Positions 27,180 to 35,968 of a DNA stretch of 64,000 bases are shown here, in pieces. The translations under genes were made by a program, and so were the position numbers. The stretch comes from an uncultured Opitutales bacterium (lineage in GTDB: Bacteria; Verrucomicrobiota; Verrucomicrobiia; Opitutales; Intestinicryptomonadaceae), in the NCBI GenBank assembly GCA_944389195.1, contig CALXLM010000026.1, positions 116,199 to 180,198 on the forward strand, in the 5' to 3' direction. Below the pieces are notes generated by a model. The model made no database searches. It had not been told where the DNA came from and saw only the letters and a program-made list of their open reading frames with translations. The stretch's first letter is position 1. Each line of letters opens with the position of its first letter.

Positions 27180-28151
27180 CTACTGGGGCTGGTAAACGTC
27201 GTGTATTCTTAAAAGACCGAGAAAATCCCCGCCATCGCCGACAACGGGCAAAACCGACAATCTCGACTTCCGGTTCTCCATCAATTCGACGGCCTTTCCG
27301 AGCGAAGCGTCGGGGGCAACACTCACAGGAGAACGCGTCATTACATCGCCGCACTTTACAACGTCCAAATCCACCGATTTTTGCAAAAGCCTTCTCAAAT
27401 CGCCGTCCGTGAATATGCCCATGATTTTGCCCGAAGGCGAAACGATGCAGGCGGCGCCGAGCGGTTTTCGGGTCATCTCTATCACAGCCACCCTTATTGT
27501 GTCGGAATCGTCGAGCACTGCGCAATCGCAGGCTTTGTGCATCACGTCGCCGACTTTCAGGAGCAAATTTCTGCCCAGCTGCCCCGCCGGGTGAAAACGC
27601 GCAAAATCCTCCTTTGAAAATCCCCTTGCCTTCATAAGGGCGCATGCGAGCGCGTCGCCCATGGCCATTGCAAGCGTCGTCGAATTGGTGGGAACTATTC
27701 CGAGCGGATCAGCCTCGCCATGCGAAGAAACATCTAAAACTATGTCGGATTCGCGCCCCATGGGAGAATCCGTATTGCCGACGAGCGCGATAATCGTGGA
27801 GTTGAAGTTTTTTAGAATCGGAATCAAGCGGAGGCACTCGACGGTAGATCCGCTGTTCGAAATTAGTATTGTCGGATCTCCGGGTTCGTAAACTCCCAAA
27901 TCTCCATGCACGGCGTCGCAGGCGTGCATAAACACTGCCGGCGTTCCCGTGCTTGAAAGCGTGGCCGCTATTTTAGATGCCACAAGCCCGGACTTCCCGA
28001 CCCCGCACACCAGCAGCTTGCCTCTATGCGACAGTATCGTTTCAACCGCCCTCACAAAATTCGAGTCGAGTTTTTCGACTGCGCCCAATATTGAATTAGC
28101 CTCGCATTCAAGCGTTGCCCGCGCAAGCGACAATATTTCGGAACTTTCCAT
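27180..28151 (-). CDS. kdsD: Arabinose-5-phosphate isomerase (KdsD/KpsF)
   Basis: 323 aa, the normal size. The SIS domain (~35-180) carries LLVCGVGKSGLVASKIAATLSSTGTPAVFMHACDAVHGDLG, and two CBS domains follow (~205-323; LKVGDVMHK, VKCGDVMTRSPVSV). It converts ribulose 5-phosphate to arabinose 5-phosphate, the first step to Kdo for lipopolysaccharide. It lies 4 bp after kdsB and 7 bp before the methyltransferase on the same strand, a tight operon. Confidence 0.95.
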   Translation of the reverse strand: MESSEILSLARATLECEANSILGAVEKLDSNFVRAVETILSHRGKLLVCGVGKSGLVASKIAATLSSTGTPAVFMHACDAVHGDLGVYEPGDPTILISNSGSTVECLRLIPILKNFNSTIIALVGNTDSPMGRESDIVLDVSSHGEADPLGIVPTNSTTLAMAMGDALACALMKARGFSKEDFARFHPAGQLGRNLLLKVGDVMHKACDCAVLDDSDTIRVAVIEMTRKPLGAACIVSPSGKIMGIFTDGDLRRLLQKSVDLDVVKCGDVMTRSPVSVAPDASLGKAVELMENRKSRLSVLPVVGDGGDFLGLLRIHDVYQPQ

Positions 28152-28155
28152 AACG

Positions 28156-29214
28156 TTAAATCCTGCTTAAAAACTCCTCTGCCGCGGCAAGGTCCGCGGG
28201 AGTGTCGATGCCTATCGATTCGTATTCTGTCTCAACGACGTCAAACTTGTAGCCGGCCGCTATAAACCTAAGCTGCTCGAGCATCTCGCAGCGCTCCATC
28301 GCGCTTTCCGGAAGCGCCGCATAACGGGCCACCGCCTTTGCCGAGTATCCGTATATTCCTATGTGCCTCCAATAGTCGCATCTTTTCAGCCATTCGTCCG
28401 CGTTCGGCTCCCCGCGGACGTACGGAAGCGGCGTGCGGCTAAAATATATCGCCGAGCCGTCCGCCCCCCTAAGCACCTTTACCACGTTCGGGTTGAGCAG
28501 CATCTGCCCGTCGGAAATTTTCGACACCGCCGTGACGAGATCCACCTTCGAATTTTCGTGCGCCTCTATTATGGAATCGACGAGCGCTGGAGATATAAAA
28601 GGTTCGTCGCCCTGAACGTTGACGACAAAATTCGCGTTTATTTCGTCGAAAGCCTCGACTATTCTTTCCGTGCCTGACGCGCACTTCGGTGACGTTTGAA
28701 TCGCAGGAGCGCCGATCTTATCGGCAAACTCCATAATTTCCGCGCTGTCAGTAAGTATCACTATTTTTTCGGCGCGCTCGCATTTGCGGCAGTTGTCATA
28801 AACGCGCTCCAATACGGCTTTTCCCCCGAGCATCGCCAAAGGCTTTCCTGGAAAGCGTTTCGACCCCATTCTCGCGGGAATCGCGATTGCCGCGCCGAGC
28901 ACCATCGCGGTCTTGATAGGAGATGACGACTTGTTTTCTATGTCTTTCCAGAAGTCCAGCGACTCCTGATACTCGGGGGTGGGCTCGTAAAAATAATTTC
29001 TATATATTACAAACAAGCCTACGATAAGGCATATAACGCCTATTATTCTAAAAAACGCCGAATGCTGGCTCTTGGTAAACCCCAAAAATTTCAGTTTGGA
29101 CGAATCGTAGGCCTCGTTGTACGACTCTGTGGAACGAAGAAGAAACAACATCGCCAAAAACAGCGGTATGACGAACGAACAAAGTTCGAGAATTGTCGAA
29201 ATTACCTTTACCAT
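28156..29214 (-). CDS. kdsB: CMP-Kdo synthetase with N-terminal membrane anchor
   Basis: 352 aa. Residues ~106-352 are a full KdsB: AIAIPARMGSKRFPGKPL, VVNVQGDEPFI, CDYWRHIGIYGY. KdsB links Kdo to CMP using CTP. The preceding ~103 residues are extra: two hydrophobic segments (about 8-27 and 56-73) and a linker. M104 at 28905 could start a normal-length KdsB, but there is no stop or frameshift between the parts. If translated as one, the enzyme would be tethered to the membrane, near where Kdo is used. Adjacent kdsD fits the pathway. Confidence 0.9.
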   Translation of the reverse strand: MVKVISTILELCSFVIPLFLAMLFLLRSTESYNEAYDSSKLKFLGFTKSQHSAFFRIIGVICLIVGLFVIYRNYFYEPTPEYQESLDFWKDIENKSSSPIKTAMVLGAAIAIPARMGSKRFPGKPLAMLGGKAVLERVYDNCRKCERAEKIVILTDSAEIMEFADKIGAPAIQTSPKCASGTERIVEAFDEINANFVVNVQGDEPFISPALVDSIIEAHENSKVDLVTAVSKISDGQMLLNPNVVKVLRGADGSAIYFSRTPLPYVRGEPNADEWLKRCDYWRHIGIYGYSAKAVARYAALPESAMERCEMLEQLRFIAAGYKFDVVETEYESIGIDTPADLAAAEEFLSRI

Positions 29215-29332
29215 ACAATTAAATCACCATCAAAATTGCTAAATTTGTTTGAAAAACGCCGCTGCCAGCGCACCATGCGCAATACGCCATAAAATTGCGG
29301 ACTTTCCTAATCTAAAAAATCAGGTACGTCAA

Positions 29333-30007
29333 ATGTTTTTGCTTCCATTCAAGATATCCCCGGGCGAGGAAAACATGCGCTTAGACTTGGAAATGCTGTC
29401 CGGCTGGCGCGAATTGCCCGACCGCCCGCGCCTGCGCTTTTACGGTTGGGACGGCCAATGGTTTTCTTGCGGAATATCGCAAAATCCGTCGGAGGTAAAA
29501 GAACTTCTGCCACCGGGCGCGAATTTGGTAAGGCGCCCCACGGGCGGAGGCATCGTTGACCACAGAAACGACATCACTTACGCGCTGGCCGTCGGCAGAA
29601 ACATGCCGCTAAGCGAAATGCACGCAGCGGAATCCTATAAAATAGTCCACGCCGCAATAGCCGCCGCCATGGATGAGATAGGCTTAAAGGGTGTATCGCT
29701 GGCGGGCATTCCGCCGGCCCAAAAAAACGGCCCTCTCTACTCGTGTTTCGAATGCCCGGCGCAGTTCGACGCCGTTCTTTCCGACGGTTCAAAGCTTGCG
29801 GGCGCGGCGCAAAAGCGGAATAGATTCGGAATATTATTCCAGGGTTCCCTGAAATGGCTGCCGCATTGGGGCAAAAAGCGCAGCGCCATGGACGCCGTCG
29901 CAAAAAAATTCGCCGATATTTTCCGCGAGGCCATAGAACGCGTCGACTTCCCGCATTCCATGGAAAATCCACATGCGCCGGCAGATAAAAAGGGACGGCG
30001 CGACTAA
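29333..30007 (+). CDS. LipM-like octanoyl/lipoate transferase
   Basis: 224 aa from the ATG at 29333, chosen because the family fold begins at FLLPFKISPGEENMRLDLEML; a longer frame to 29249 adds only non-family sequence. Motifs of the BPL/LplA/LipB fold are LVRRPTGGGIVDHRNDITYALAV and a CFECPAQFDAVLSDGSKLAGAAQKR block. The Cys there matches the catalytic Cys of LipM-type octanoyltransferases and the Lys the conserved lysine. GILFQGSL follows. It likely loads octanoate or lipoate on dehydrogenase subunits. Its end overlaps the convergent aminotransferase gene by 4 bp. Confidence 0.8.
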   Translation: MFLLPFKISPGEENMRLDLEMLSGWRELPDRPRLRFYGWDGQWFSCGISQNPSEVKELLPPGANLVRRPTGGGIVDHRNDITYALAVGRNMPLSEMHAAESYKIVHAAIAAAMDEIGLKGVSLAGIPPAQKNGPLYSCFECPAQFDAVLSDGSKLAGAAQKRNRFGILFQGSLKWLPHWGKKRSAMDAVAKKFADIFREAIERVDFPHSMENPHAPADKKGRRD

Positions 30008-31134
30008 CGCTTTACAAGCCCGTTTTTAACTTCGGCCACAATGTAATCCAGCTGTTCGCGCGTAAGCTCCGGATATATCGGGAGAGCCAGCGTGTGTTCC
30101 GCCGCATATTCGGCGTTGGGGAAATCGCCCTTTTTATATCCGAGCTCCGCAAAGCACTCCTGAAGGTGGAGCGGCACGGGATAATACACTTCGCAGCCGA
30201 TATCCTTTCCGCGCAAGTGCGCAAGCATCGCGTCGCGGTTAGGTACCGAAATGACATACTGGTTGTATATCGACTTGTTTCCGTCAGCTATCAGCGGAGT
30301 CTTTATTTCCTCTATACCGGAAAAGGCCTCATCGTAAACGGCGGCGTTATTTGCGCGCATGGCGCCCCACGAATCGAGATGCGGCAGCTTTACGAGCAAT
30401 CCGGCGGCCTGCAGGGCGTCGAGGCGGAAATTTCCGCCGACATGCCTGTGGTAATATTTAGGCTCCATTCCGTGGTTGCGTATTTCGCGTATTTTCACGG
30501 CAAGCTCGCCGTCGTTTGTAATGACCATTCCGCCGTCGCCGAGGCCGCCGAGATTTTTGGACGGAAAGAAACTGAGCGCGGCGCAATTTCCGAAATTTCC
30601 AACCTTCACCCCGCGCCGCGAAGCCCCAATGGCCTGCGCGCCGTCCTCTATAACCGCAAGGCCGTTCGATTCGGCTATCGCCGAAATTTTTTCCATCTCG
30701 GCGCACTGCCCGAACAGGTGCACGGGCATGACTGCCCTTGTGCGTCCGGTGATTTTTGAGGATATTTGCGAGGCGTCGATATTGTAGGTGTCGGGATCTA
30801 TGTCCGCAAAAACCGGTTTTGCACCGCAACGCCACACGCTGCCGGCGGTGGCGAAAAAAGTGTACGCCGGAAGTATGACCTCAAGGGCGGGGGAATTGTC
30901 GAGCGGTGAACGGAATATGCCGCAGCCCATAAGCGAAGCTATGAGGGCGTCGGTTCCGCTTGAAACTCCAATAGCGTGGGCCACGCCGGAATATTCCGCT
31001 ATTTTTTCCTCAAGTTCCGAAACGTAGCGGCCTCCTATGAAATGCTGGTCGTCGAGAATGTCGTTTATAACCCTCTGCGTTTCCTCCCTGAGGGGAGCGT
31101 ACTGGATTTTCAAATCTAAAAGCGGTATTTTCAT
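30004..31134 (-). CDS. DegT/DnrJ/EryC1/StrS sugar aminotransferase
   Basis: 376 aa, typical length. PLP-dependent; the internal aldimine lysine is K193 in SFFPSKNLGGLGDGG. Other family signatures are GVSSGTDALIASLMGCG, VMPVHLFGQCAEM and VIEDGAQAIGA. These enzymes aminate keto-sugars bound to nucleotides, usually for O-antigen, capsule or S-layer glycans. No other nucleotide-sugar gene is adjacent, so the exact sugar is unknown. The nearby Kdo genes fit an envelope role. Confidence 0.9.
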   Translation of the reverse strand: MKIPLLDLKIQYAPLREETQRVINDILDDQHFIGGRYVSELEEKIAEYSGVAHAIGVSSGTDALIASLMGCGIFRSPLDNSPALEVILPAYTFFATAGSVWRCGAKPVFADIDPDTYNIDASQISSKITGRTRAVMPVHLFGQCAEMEKISAIAESNGLAVIEDGAQAIGASRRGVKVGNFGNCAALSFFPSKNLGGLGDGGMVITNDGELAVKIREIRNHGMEPKYYHRHVGGNFRLDALQAAGLLVKLPHLDSWGAMRANNAAVYDEAFSGIEEIKTPLIADGNKSIYNQYVISVPNRDAMLAHLRGKDIGCEVYYPVPLHLQECFAELGYKKGDFPNAEYAAEHTLALPIYPELTREQLDYIVAEVKNGLVKR

Positions 31135-31274
31135 AATTCGCCCCCATTAGAACGCATCGGCGCAAAAATCGCAACAATATTTGCCGATACAAAAAAATGC
31201 CGATATAATAGCTTGAAAAACAGGAGCGCTGACATTAGCTTACGCGCATCAATAACAGTCCAAAAAATATCATT

Positions 31275-31634
31275 ATGAAAAAGAGCACAGAAAAAAAACA
31301 GGCGCCCGCCGCAAAAAAATCCGTTAAGAAAACCGCAAAAAAGCCGGTCGAAAGCAAGGCTAAAAAGGCCGTACAGCCGGCGTCGAAAAAGGCGGAAAAA
31401 CAGTGCGCATGCGCCCTGCGCGACGACAAAATCGAAGACGTCTGCATAAGTTCGCTGGTTTCCGAAATATTCTCGCAACTTCAGGATACCGACAATCTTT
31501 CGAACCTTATGAAAGACTATTTCTTTACCGAACTGCTAAAACGCGGCATCGCCGAAGACGATGCCAACGCAATCGCAAATAAAATCGATGTTCAAATAGA
31601 GTGCTTTGAAGCCAATATAGACTTTGCCGGTTAG
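31275..31634 (+). CDS. Small protein with Lys/Ala-rich histone-like tail
   Basis: 119 aa. Residues 1-42 are Lys/Ala-rich with AKK repeats (KKSVKKTAKKPVESKAKKA), then a short Cys-containing stretch (KQCACALRDD). The C-terminal ~70 residues are acidic and helical (LVSEIFSQLQDTDNLSNLMKDYFFTELLKRGI). No family recognised for this part. The tail resembles that of the CBM20-like protein at 24.2 kb, including the Cys cluster. It may bind nucleic acid or polyanions (inferred). Confidence 0.65.
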   Translation: MKKSTEKKQAPAAKKSVKKTAKKPVESKAKKAVQPASKKAEKQCACALRDDKIEDVCISSLVSEIFSQLQDTDNLSNLMKDYFFTELLKRGIAEDDANAIANKIDVQIECFEANIDFAG

Positions 31635-31666
31635 CAAGCTTGCCGAGAATTTTTTCCTCCTAATCC

Positions 31667-31696
31667 CGAACCCGGCGTCGAAAGATGCCGGGTTCG
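31667..31696. terminator. Strong hairpin between convergent genes
   Basis: Perfect 10-bp stem, CGAACCCGGC with GCCGGGTTCG, and a 10-nt loop, just after the 119-aa gene. There is no good T run on either side, so it may stabilise RNA ends rather than terminate alone. Confidence 0.5.
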
Positions 31697-31713
31697 GCGC
31701 ATATTGTACCCAT

Positions 31714-31750
31714 AAAAAAACGCGCCGCCTATTTTAATAGGGGCGCGTTT
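31714..31750 (-). terminator. Rho-independent terminator after GH97 gene 1
   Basis: Two stacked stems (31718-31726 with 31742-31750, and 31728-31733 with 31736-31741) followed on the minus strand by seven T. It closes the GH97 unit that ends at 31810. Confidence 0.88.
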
Positions 31751-31809
31751 CTCTCACCTGACAAATTTGCCATAAACAAGCCGACATGGCGGCCGCACGG
31801 CTATATTTT

Positions 31810-33852
31810 TTAATCTTCGGAATCGTCGTCGTCCGTAAAGAATCTTACGATATCGTCGATGACCGGAATGCGCTTAGGCGTAAGTTTCACCGCAAAGCCG
31901 CCGCCTTTTACCATATCGATTTTCAGCCTGCTTTCCGATGTGACGTCCTTTATTTCGCGCTTGTAATCGCGGGCGTTCCTGTTCGAATTTTTTGAATCCC
32001 TGATAATTTCCGCCTTGTAATCGGCGTCCTCAGGAAGGATTTTTGACAGGTCTATTTCAACGCTTCTTTCCTTCCAGTCGTTCATTCCGCCGATATACCA
32101 CGAATCGCCCTTGCGGCGGGCAACAACAACATATTCGCCGATTTTCCCCTCAAGCGCTTTGGTGTCGTCCCAGGAGGTTGGGGCGCTGGCTATGAAATGA
32201 AGGATGTCGGGATATTTTTTGTATTCGGAAGCCGAGTCGCAAAGCATTTGAAGCGGCGCGTAAAAGAGTATGTACATAGCCACCATATGAGAGCGGGTAC
32301 CTTTGGCCTGCGTAAACGAATACGACTTGAGAAAGTCCTTCTTTGTGACGTTGCGAAGCGCGCCCGGAGTGTAATCCATCGGTCCCTGAAGCATTCTCGT
32401 GAACACGAGGTCTATGTTGTGCGAAGGCTCGAGCCCGTCGGAGAATTTGTTGAATTCGCAACCGCGCACGGCCTCAAAATTCATAACGTTGGGATATGTG
32501 CGCTGCAATCCCGCCGGCTTTGCGCATCCGTGAAAATCCACTACCATTTTATGCTCTGCGGCTAAACGCGCCATTCTTTCGTAGAAATTTGAAGCCTGCT
32601 GGTCGTCGCGGTCTATAAAGTCGATTTTTGCGCCGGACGCGCCCCACGACTTCATCAGTTCAAACGCGCGCTCTCCGTACTTGTCCATAGACTGTCCGAG
32701 GCACCACAGCAATATTTTTACGTTTTTTGAGTTTGCATACTTAATCAGCCCGGGGACATCTACGGCCGTCTTGCCGCTTATCATGGCCTCGTCTATCTTG
32801 TCGTCCATTCCGCCTACATCTACGCCTGTAAGCCAGCCCGCGTCGAACAAAACGTAGGGTATGTTGTTTTCGGCGGCAAAATCTATGTAGTAGCGGTACG
32901 TCTGGTCGTTCACACCTCCTACGAAATTCACACCCTCAAGCTGGCAGTCGCTCCACCATTCCCACGCGCAAGTGCCGGGCTTTATCCACGACGTATCGGA
33001 TATGCGGGAAGCCTCCGCAAGCTTGTAAACCGTGTCGTTATCCGCCAAATCGACGTCATTGCGCGCTACTATGAAACCGCGCCATGGGAACGAACGCTTG
33101 CCTTTGGTCTTTGCTATATAGTCGTATGCCTGGTCAACCGTGCGTATGTATTTGCTTTTCTGTTTGAAGCTTTTGGGAGCCTTGGAAAACCATGACTCAG
33201 GATTTGACCCTGACGAAGCCGCAAAACGCAGCCCCGGATAATCGAAAACGTCGGCTTCCACAATAGCGACGGTATAGCCGTTCTTTAAAGCCAGAAACGG
33301 AAGGGAATACGAATGGCTGTTCTTCATGTCGGCCACGGTCTGCCTGAGGAAAAACCTCTCGAACGAGTCCTGCACCCCGTTGACGGCGTGCGCAATAATT
33401 CTGTCATTGCCCTTTATGGGAAGTTTTAAAGTCTCACCGGTGACGGTAATCTCACCGTCAAAATCTGACACAAACCTGTACGCTACGGCCTCGTCGTACG
33501 CCCTTACGACGAGTTTGTACTTGTCGAAATCGATTTCAATCTGGTTGTAATTGTCCTCCACTTTGCTGCGTATTCCGTAAACCGTATTTATTTCGCCCTT
33601 ATACGACGCTGTTGTGGAGCCCTTTGCCTTGGCGTTTTTTCCGAAATCGCCCTTATCGGTGCTCATTCCGATCGGAAAGGCATCAAAAACGCTTTTGCCG
33701 TCGGCTTTTATGGCCATGGTAAGCTGGGCTCCGTCCGAAACGACCGCCTCAAGTTTTCCGTCGGGAGATTTTACAGAAAAAGTCTCCGCCCACGAATGCG
33801 ACGCCAAAATCGACGAGAACCCAACAAGTAAAGCAATTAATTTTCTCTTCAT
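31810..33852 (-). CDS. GH97 glycoside hydrolase, copy 1
   Basis: 680 aa from the ATG at 33852, which starts a signal peptide (KRKLIALLVGFSSILASHSWA); an ATG at 33861 is also possible. GH97 layout: N-terminal beta-sandwich (VKSPDGKLEAVVSDG...), a (beta/alpha)8 barrel (~280-560) and a C-terminal beta domain. D411 in AKIDFIDRDDQ is present; in retaining GH97 enzymes an Asp there is the nucleophile, whereas SusB-type inverting enzymes have Gly. This suggests a retaining alpha-galactosidase-like activity (inferred). It is exported. Its transcript is separated from GH97 copy 2 by a terminator. Confidence 0.92.
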   Translation of the reverse strand: MKRKLIALLVGFSSILASHSWAETFSVKSPDGKLEAVVSDGAQLTMAIKADGKSVFDAFPIGMSTDKGDFGKNAKAKGSTTASYKGEINTVYGIRSKVEDNYNQIEIDFDKYKLVVRAYDEAVAYRFVSDFDGEITVTGETLKLPIKGNDRIIAHAVNGVQDSFERFFLRQTVADMKNSHSYSLPFLALKNGYTVAIVEADVFDYPGLRFAASSGSNPESWFSKAPKSFKQKSKYIRTVDQAYDYIAKTKGKRSFPWRGFIVARNDVDLADNDTVYKLAEASRISDTSWIKPGTCAWEWWSDCQLEGVNFVGGVNDQTYRYYIDFAAENNIPYVLFDAGWLTGVDVGGMDDKIDEAMISGKTAVDVPGLIKYANSKNVKILLWCLGQSMDKYGERAFELMKSWGASGAKIDFIDRDDQQASNFYERMARLAAEHKMVVDFHGCAKPAGLQRTYPNVMNFEAVRGCEFNKFSDGLEPSHNIDLVFTRMLQGPMDYTPGALRNVTKKDFLKSYSFTQAKGTRSHMVAMYILFYAPLQMLCDSASEYKKYPDILHFIASAPTSWDDTKALEGKIGEYVVVARRKGDSWYIGGMNDWKERSVEIDLSKILPEDADYKAEIIRDSKNSNRNARDYKREIKDVTSESRLKIDMVKGGGFAVKLTPKRIPVIDDIVRFFTDDDDSED

Positions 33853-33901
33853 ATTACCCATACATTTATTGTGCCTCCTATCAAGGTCAAACAATTTTAA
33901 C

Positions 33902-33930
33902 AAAAAAACGCCCGCCGAAACAGGCGGGCG
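33902..33930 (-). terminator. Rho-independent terminator after GH97 gene 2
   Basis: CGCCCGCC (33909-33916) pairs with GGCGGGCG (33923-33930), loop of 6, then seven T on the minus strand. It lies between GH97 copies 2 and 1. Confidence 0.88.
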
Positions 33931-33954
33931 CGTGCCAGAAACCCAAAGGCGTGT

Positions 33955-35955
33955 TCAATCCTTGCGGGGGGCGAGTTTTAAGACAAATCCTCCCCCGCTT
34001 TTCATGTCTATTTTTATTTTGTCCGAATGTTTCGCCCCGAATTTTGCAATTCTGAAATCAGAAGCGACAGTTCCGCTGTTGGGCGCGTCGCAGAACAGCT
34101 CGGCGTCGTAATCGCCCTCTGCAAGGAACTTTGACAAGTCGAGGTCCAAGATTTTTCCGTTGCGGTCGCACATGCCGCCCACATACCATGCGCCGCCTTT
34201 TCTTCTCGCCAAAACGACGAACTTCCCGATTTCGCCCCCGATAACTTTCGTATCGTCCCATACTGTGGGGATCGATGTTATAAATCCGAGCGTCTCGGGG
34301 CTCTCAAGGTAGAGCGACGGAGAATCGCACATCATTTGAAACGGCGCGTGGTAAACCACATACTGCGCGACGACGTGCGCTCGGGTGGCCTGTATTTGGG
34401 GAAGATTGTAGCATACGGAAAACGTCTTCACGTTTCTGTTCCGCATCGCGCCGGGAGTGTAGTCCATGGGGCCGGCAAGCATTCTTATAAAGGCCAGCGA
34501 CACATTGTGCTCGGGAGTGACGTCCTTGCGCCATTTCGTGGCTTCGCCGCCGAGAACGCCCTCGAAATTCAAAACGTTGGGATAAGTTCTCTGAAGCCCA
34601 GCCGGGGGGGTGCACCCGTGGAAATCCACAACCATTTTGTATTTTGCAGCAAGCTTTGCAAGCTCCTCCGTCATTCTATTGGCGAGCTGGTCGTCGCGGT
34701 CTATAAAGTCGATTTTCAAGCCGTCTGCCCCCCAGCCGGAAAAAATCGAAAACGCGGCGTCTCCGTATTTCGACAGCGTGCGTGCCAAAATCCACGGCAT
34801 GACCTTTACGTTTTTCGAATGCGCATATCTGATTATTTCCGGAACGTCGAGAAACATCTCTCCACGCATGAACATTTCATCGCACCCCTCGTGCGACACC
34901 CTTCCTATTTCCGCGCCGTTCAGCCACCCGGTGTCAATTACAATCCAAGGTATGGAGTGCTCGGCCGCAAAATCGACATAGTATTTATACGTCTTCATAT
35001 TTATGCCGGATTCGAAATCAACGCCCGACAACGACCAATTATTCCACCAATCCCAAAGCGACAACCCGCGCTTTATCCAAGAAACGTCGCCTATCTTCGA
35101 GGGTTCCGCAAGCCTGAACGACAAATCGTTGGCGGCAAGTTCGGCCTCGCTCCGTGCCACGACAAACGCCCTCCACGGAAATTTCCTAATGCCGTTCGTT
35201 TTCGCTATGAAATTTTCAGTTTCGGCAGCCTGCCATTCGTATTTTTTTGCGTCCGCAAACGACTTCGGATATTTCGAAAAAAAGGCCTTCGGGCAGCGCG
35301 CGCCTTCGGGATAGCAAAGGCGCATCGACGGATAGTCCCGCACGTCCGACTCAAGCAGCGCCACCGTAAAACCGCCCTTTTTAAAAACGAACGGAAGCAT
35401 CGCCGTATGCATATTTTTAATGTCGGAGATTTTTCCGAACCTGTACGGACTTTCGAACGAAACAGCTATTCCGTTGAGCGGATGCGCCACCACCGGCGTG
35501 TCGCCCGCAAGCGGAAGCGAAAATTTTTCCGTTTTGACAATCATGTCAGAATCGCCGAGCCGCGTCTCAAAACGGTACGCGACGGCGTCGTCATAGGCGC
35601 GGACTATCAACCAGCAGTTTTTCGACAAGGCAAACTTCTTTTGCAAATATTTGTCGGGAACATTGCGCCTTATGCCGTTCGGGTTTACGGCGGTTTCTTC
35701 CACCCTGTCGAAATCGGACAACTCGAGTTTCGCTCCCGCGCCGATATCGCCGAGGCTCGTATCCATGCCTATCTCGAACGGCGGCAAAATTTCCTTTCCG
35801 TCGGCAAAAACTCCGAACTTCAGCGTTCCGCCTCCGTCGGAAACGGTAGCCTCAAGCCTCCCATCGGGAGAATGAACGCTATGCGTCTCCGAAAACAGAG
35901 TTCCCGAAAATGCTGCGACAACCGCAACCGCTGAAAAATATTTTTTTAAGCTCAT
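33955..35955 (-). CDS. GH97 glycoside hydrolase, copy 2
   Basis: 666 aa from the ATG at 35955 (MSLKKYFSAVAVVAAFSGTLFS signal peptide); an ATG three codons earlier is possible. Same architecture as its neighbours, with the barrel motif LKIDFIDRDDQ (D416) and VDFHGCTPPAGLQRTYPN. It starts 13 bp after GH97 copy 3, so copies 3 and 2 are almost certainly one transcript. Divergence among the three copies is large, which points to different linkages or substrates and not to a recent duplication. Confidence 0.92.
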   Translation of the reverse strand: MSLKKYFSAVAVVAAFSGTLFSETHSVHSPDGRLEATVSDGGGTLKFGVFADGKEILPPFEIGMDTSLGDIGAGAKLELSDFDRVEETAVNPNGIRRNVPDKYLQKKFALSKNCWLIVRAYDDAVAYRFETRLGDSDMIVKTEKFSLPLAGDTPVVAHPLNGIAVSFESPYRFGKISDIKNMHTAMLPFVFKKGGFTVALLESDVRDYPSMRLCYPEGARCPKAFFSKYPKSFADAKKYEWQAAETENFIAKTNGIRKFPWRAFVVARSEAELAANDLSFRLAEPSKIGDVSWIKRGLSLWDWWNNWSLSGVDFESGINMKTYKYYVDFAAEHSIPWIVIDTGWLNGAEIGRVSHEGCDEMFMRGEMFLDVPEIIRYAHSKNVKVMPWILARTLSKYGDAAFSIFSGWGADGLKIDFIDRDDQLANRMTEELAKLAAKYKMVVDFHGCTPPAGLQRTYPNVLNFEGVLGGEATKWRKDVTPEHNVSLAFIRMLAGPMDYTPGAMRNRNVKTFSVCYNLPQIQATRAHVVAQYVVYHAPFQMMCDSPSLYLESPETLGFITSIPTVWDDTKVIGGEIGKFVVLARRKGGAWYVGGMCDRNGKILDLDLSKFLAEGDYDAELFCDAPNSGTVASDFRIAKFGAKHSDKIKIDMKSGGGFVLKLAPRKD

Positions 35956-35968
35956 ATTCCGCAAAATA

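Noticed and set aside
34336..35934. 532-codon open frame on + opposite GH97 copy 2
   Set aside because: Arg/His-rich antisense shadow; GH97 on - has a signal peptide and catalytic motifs.
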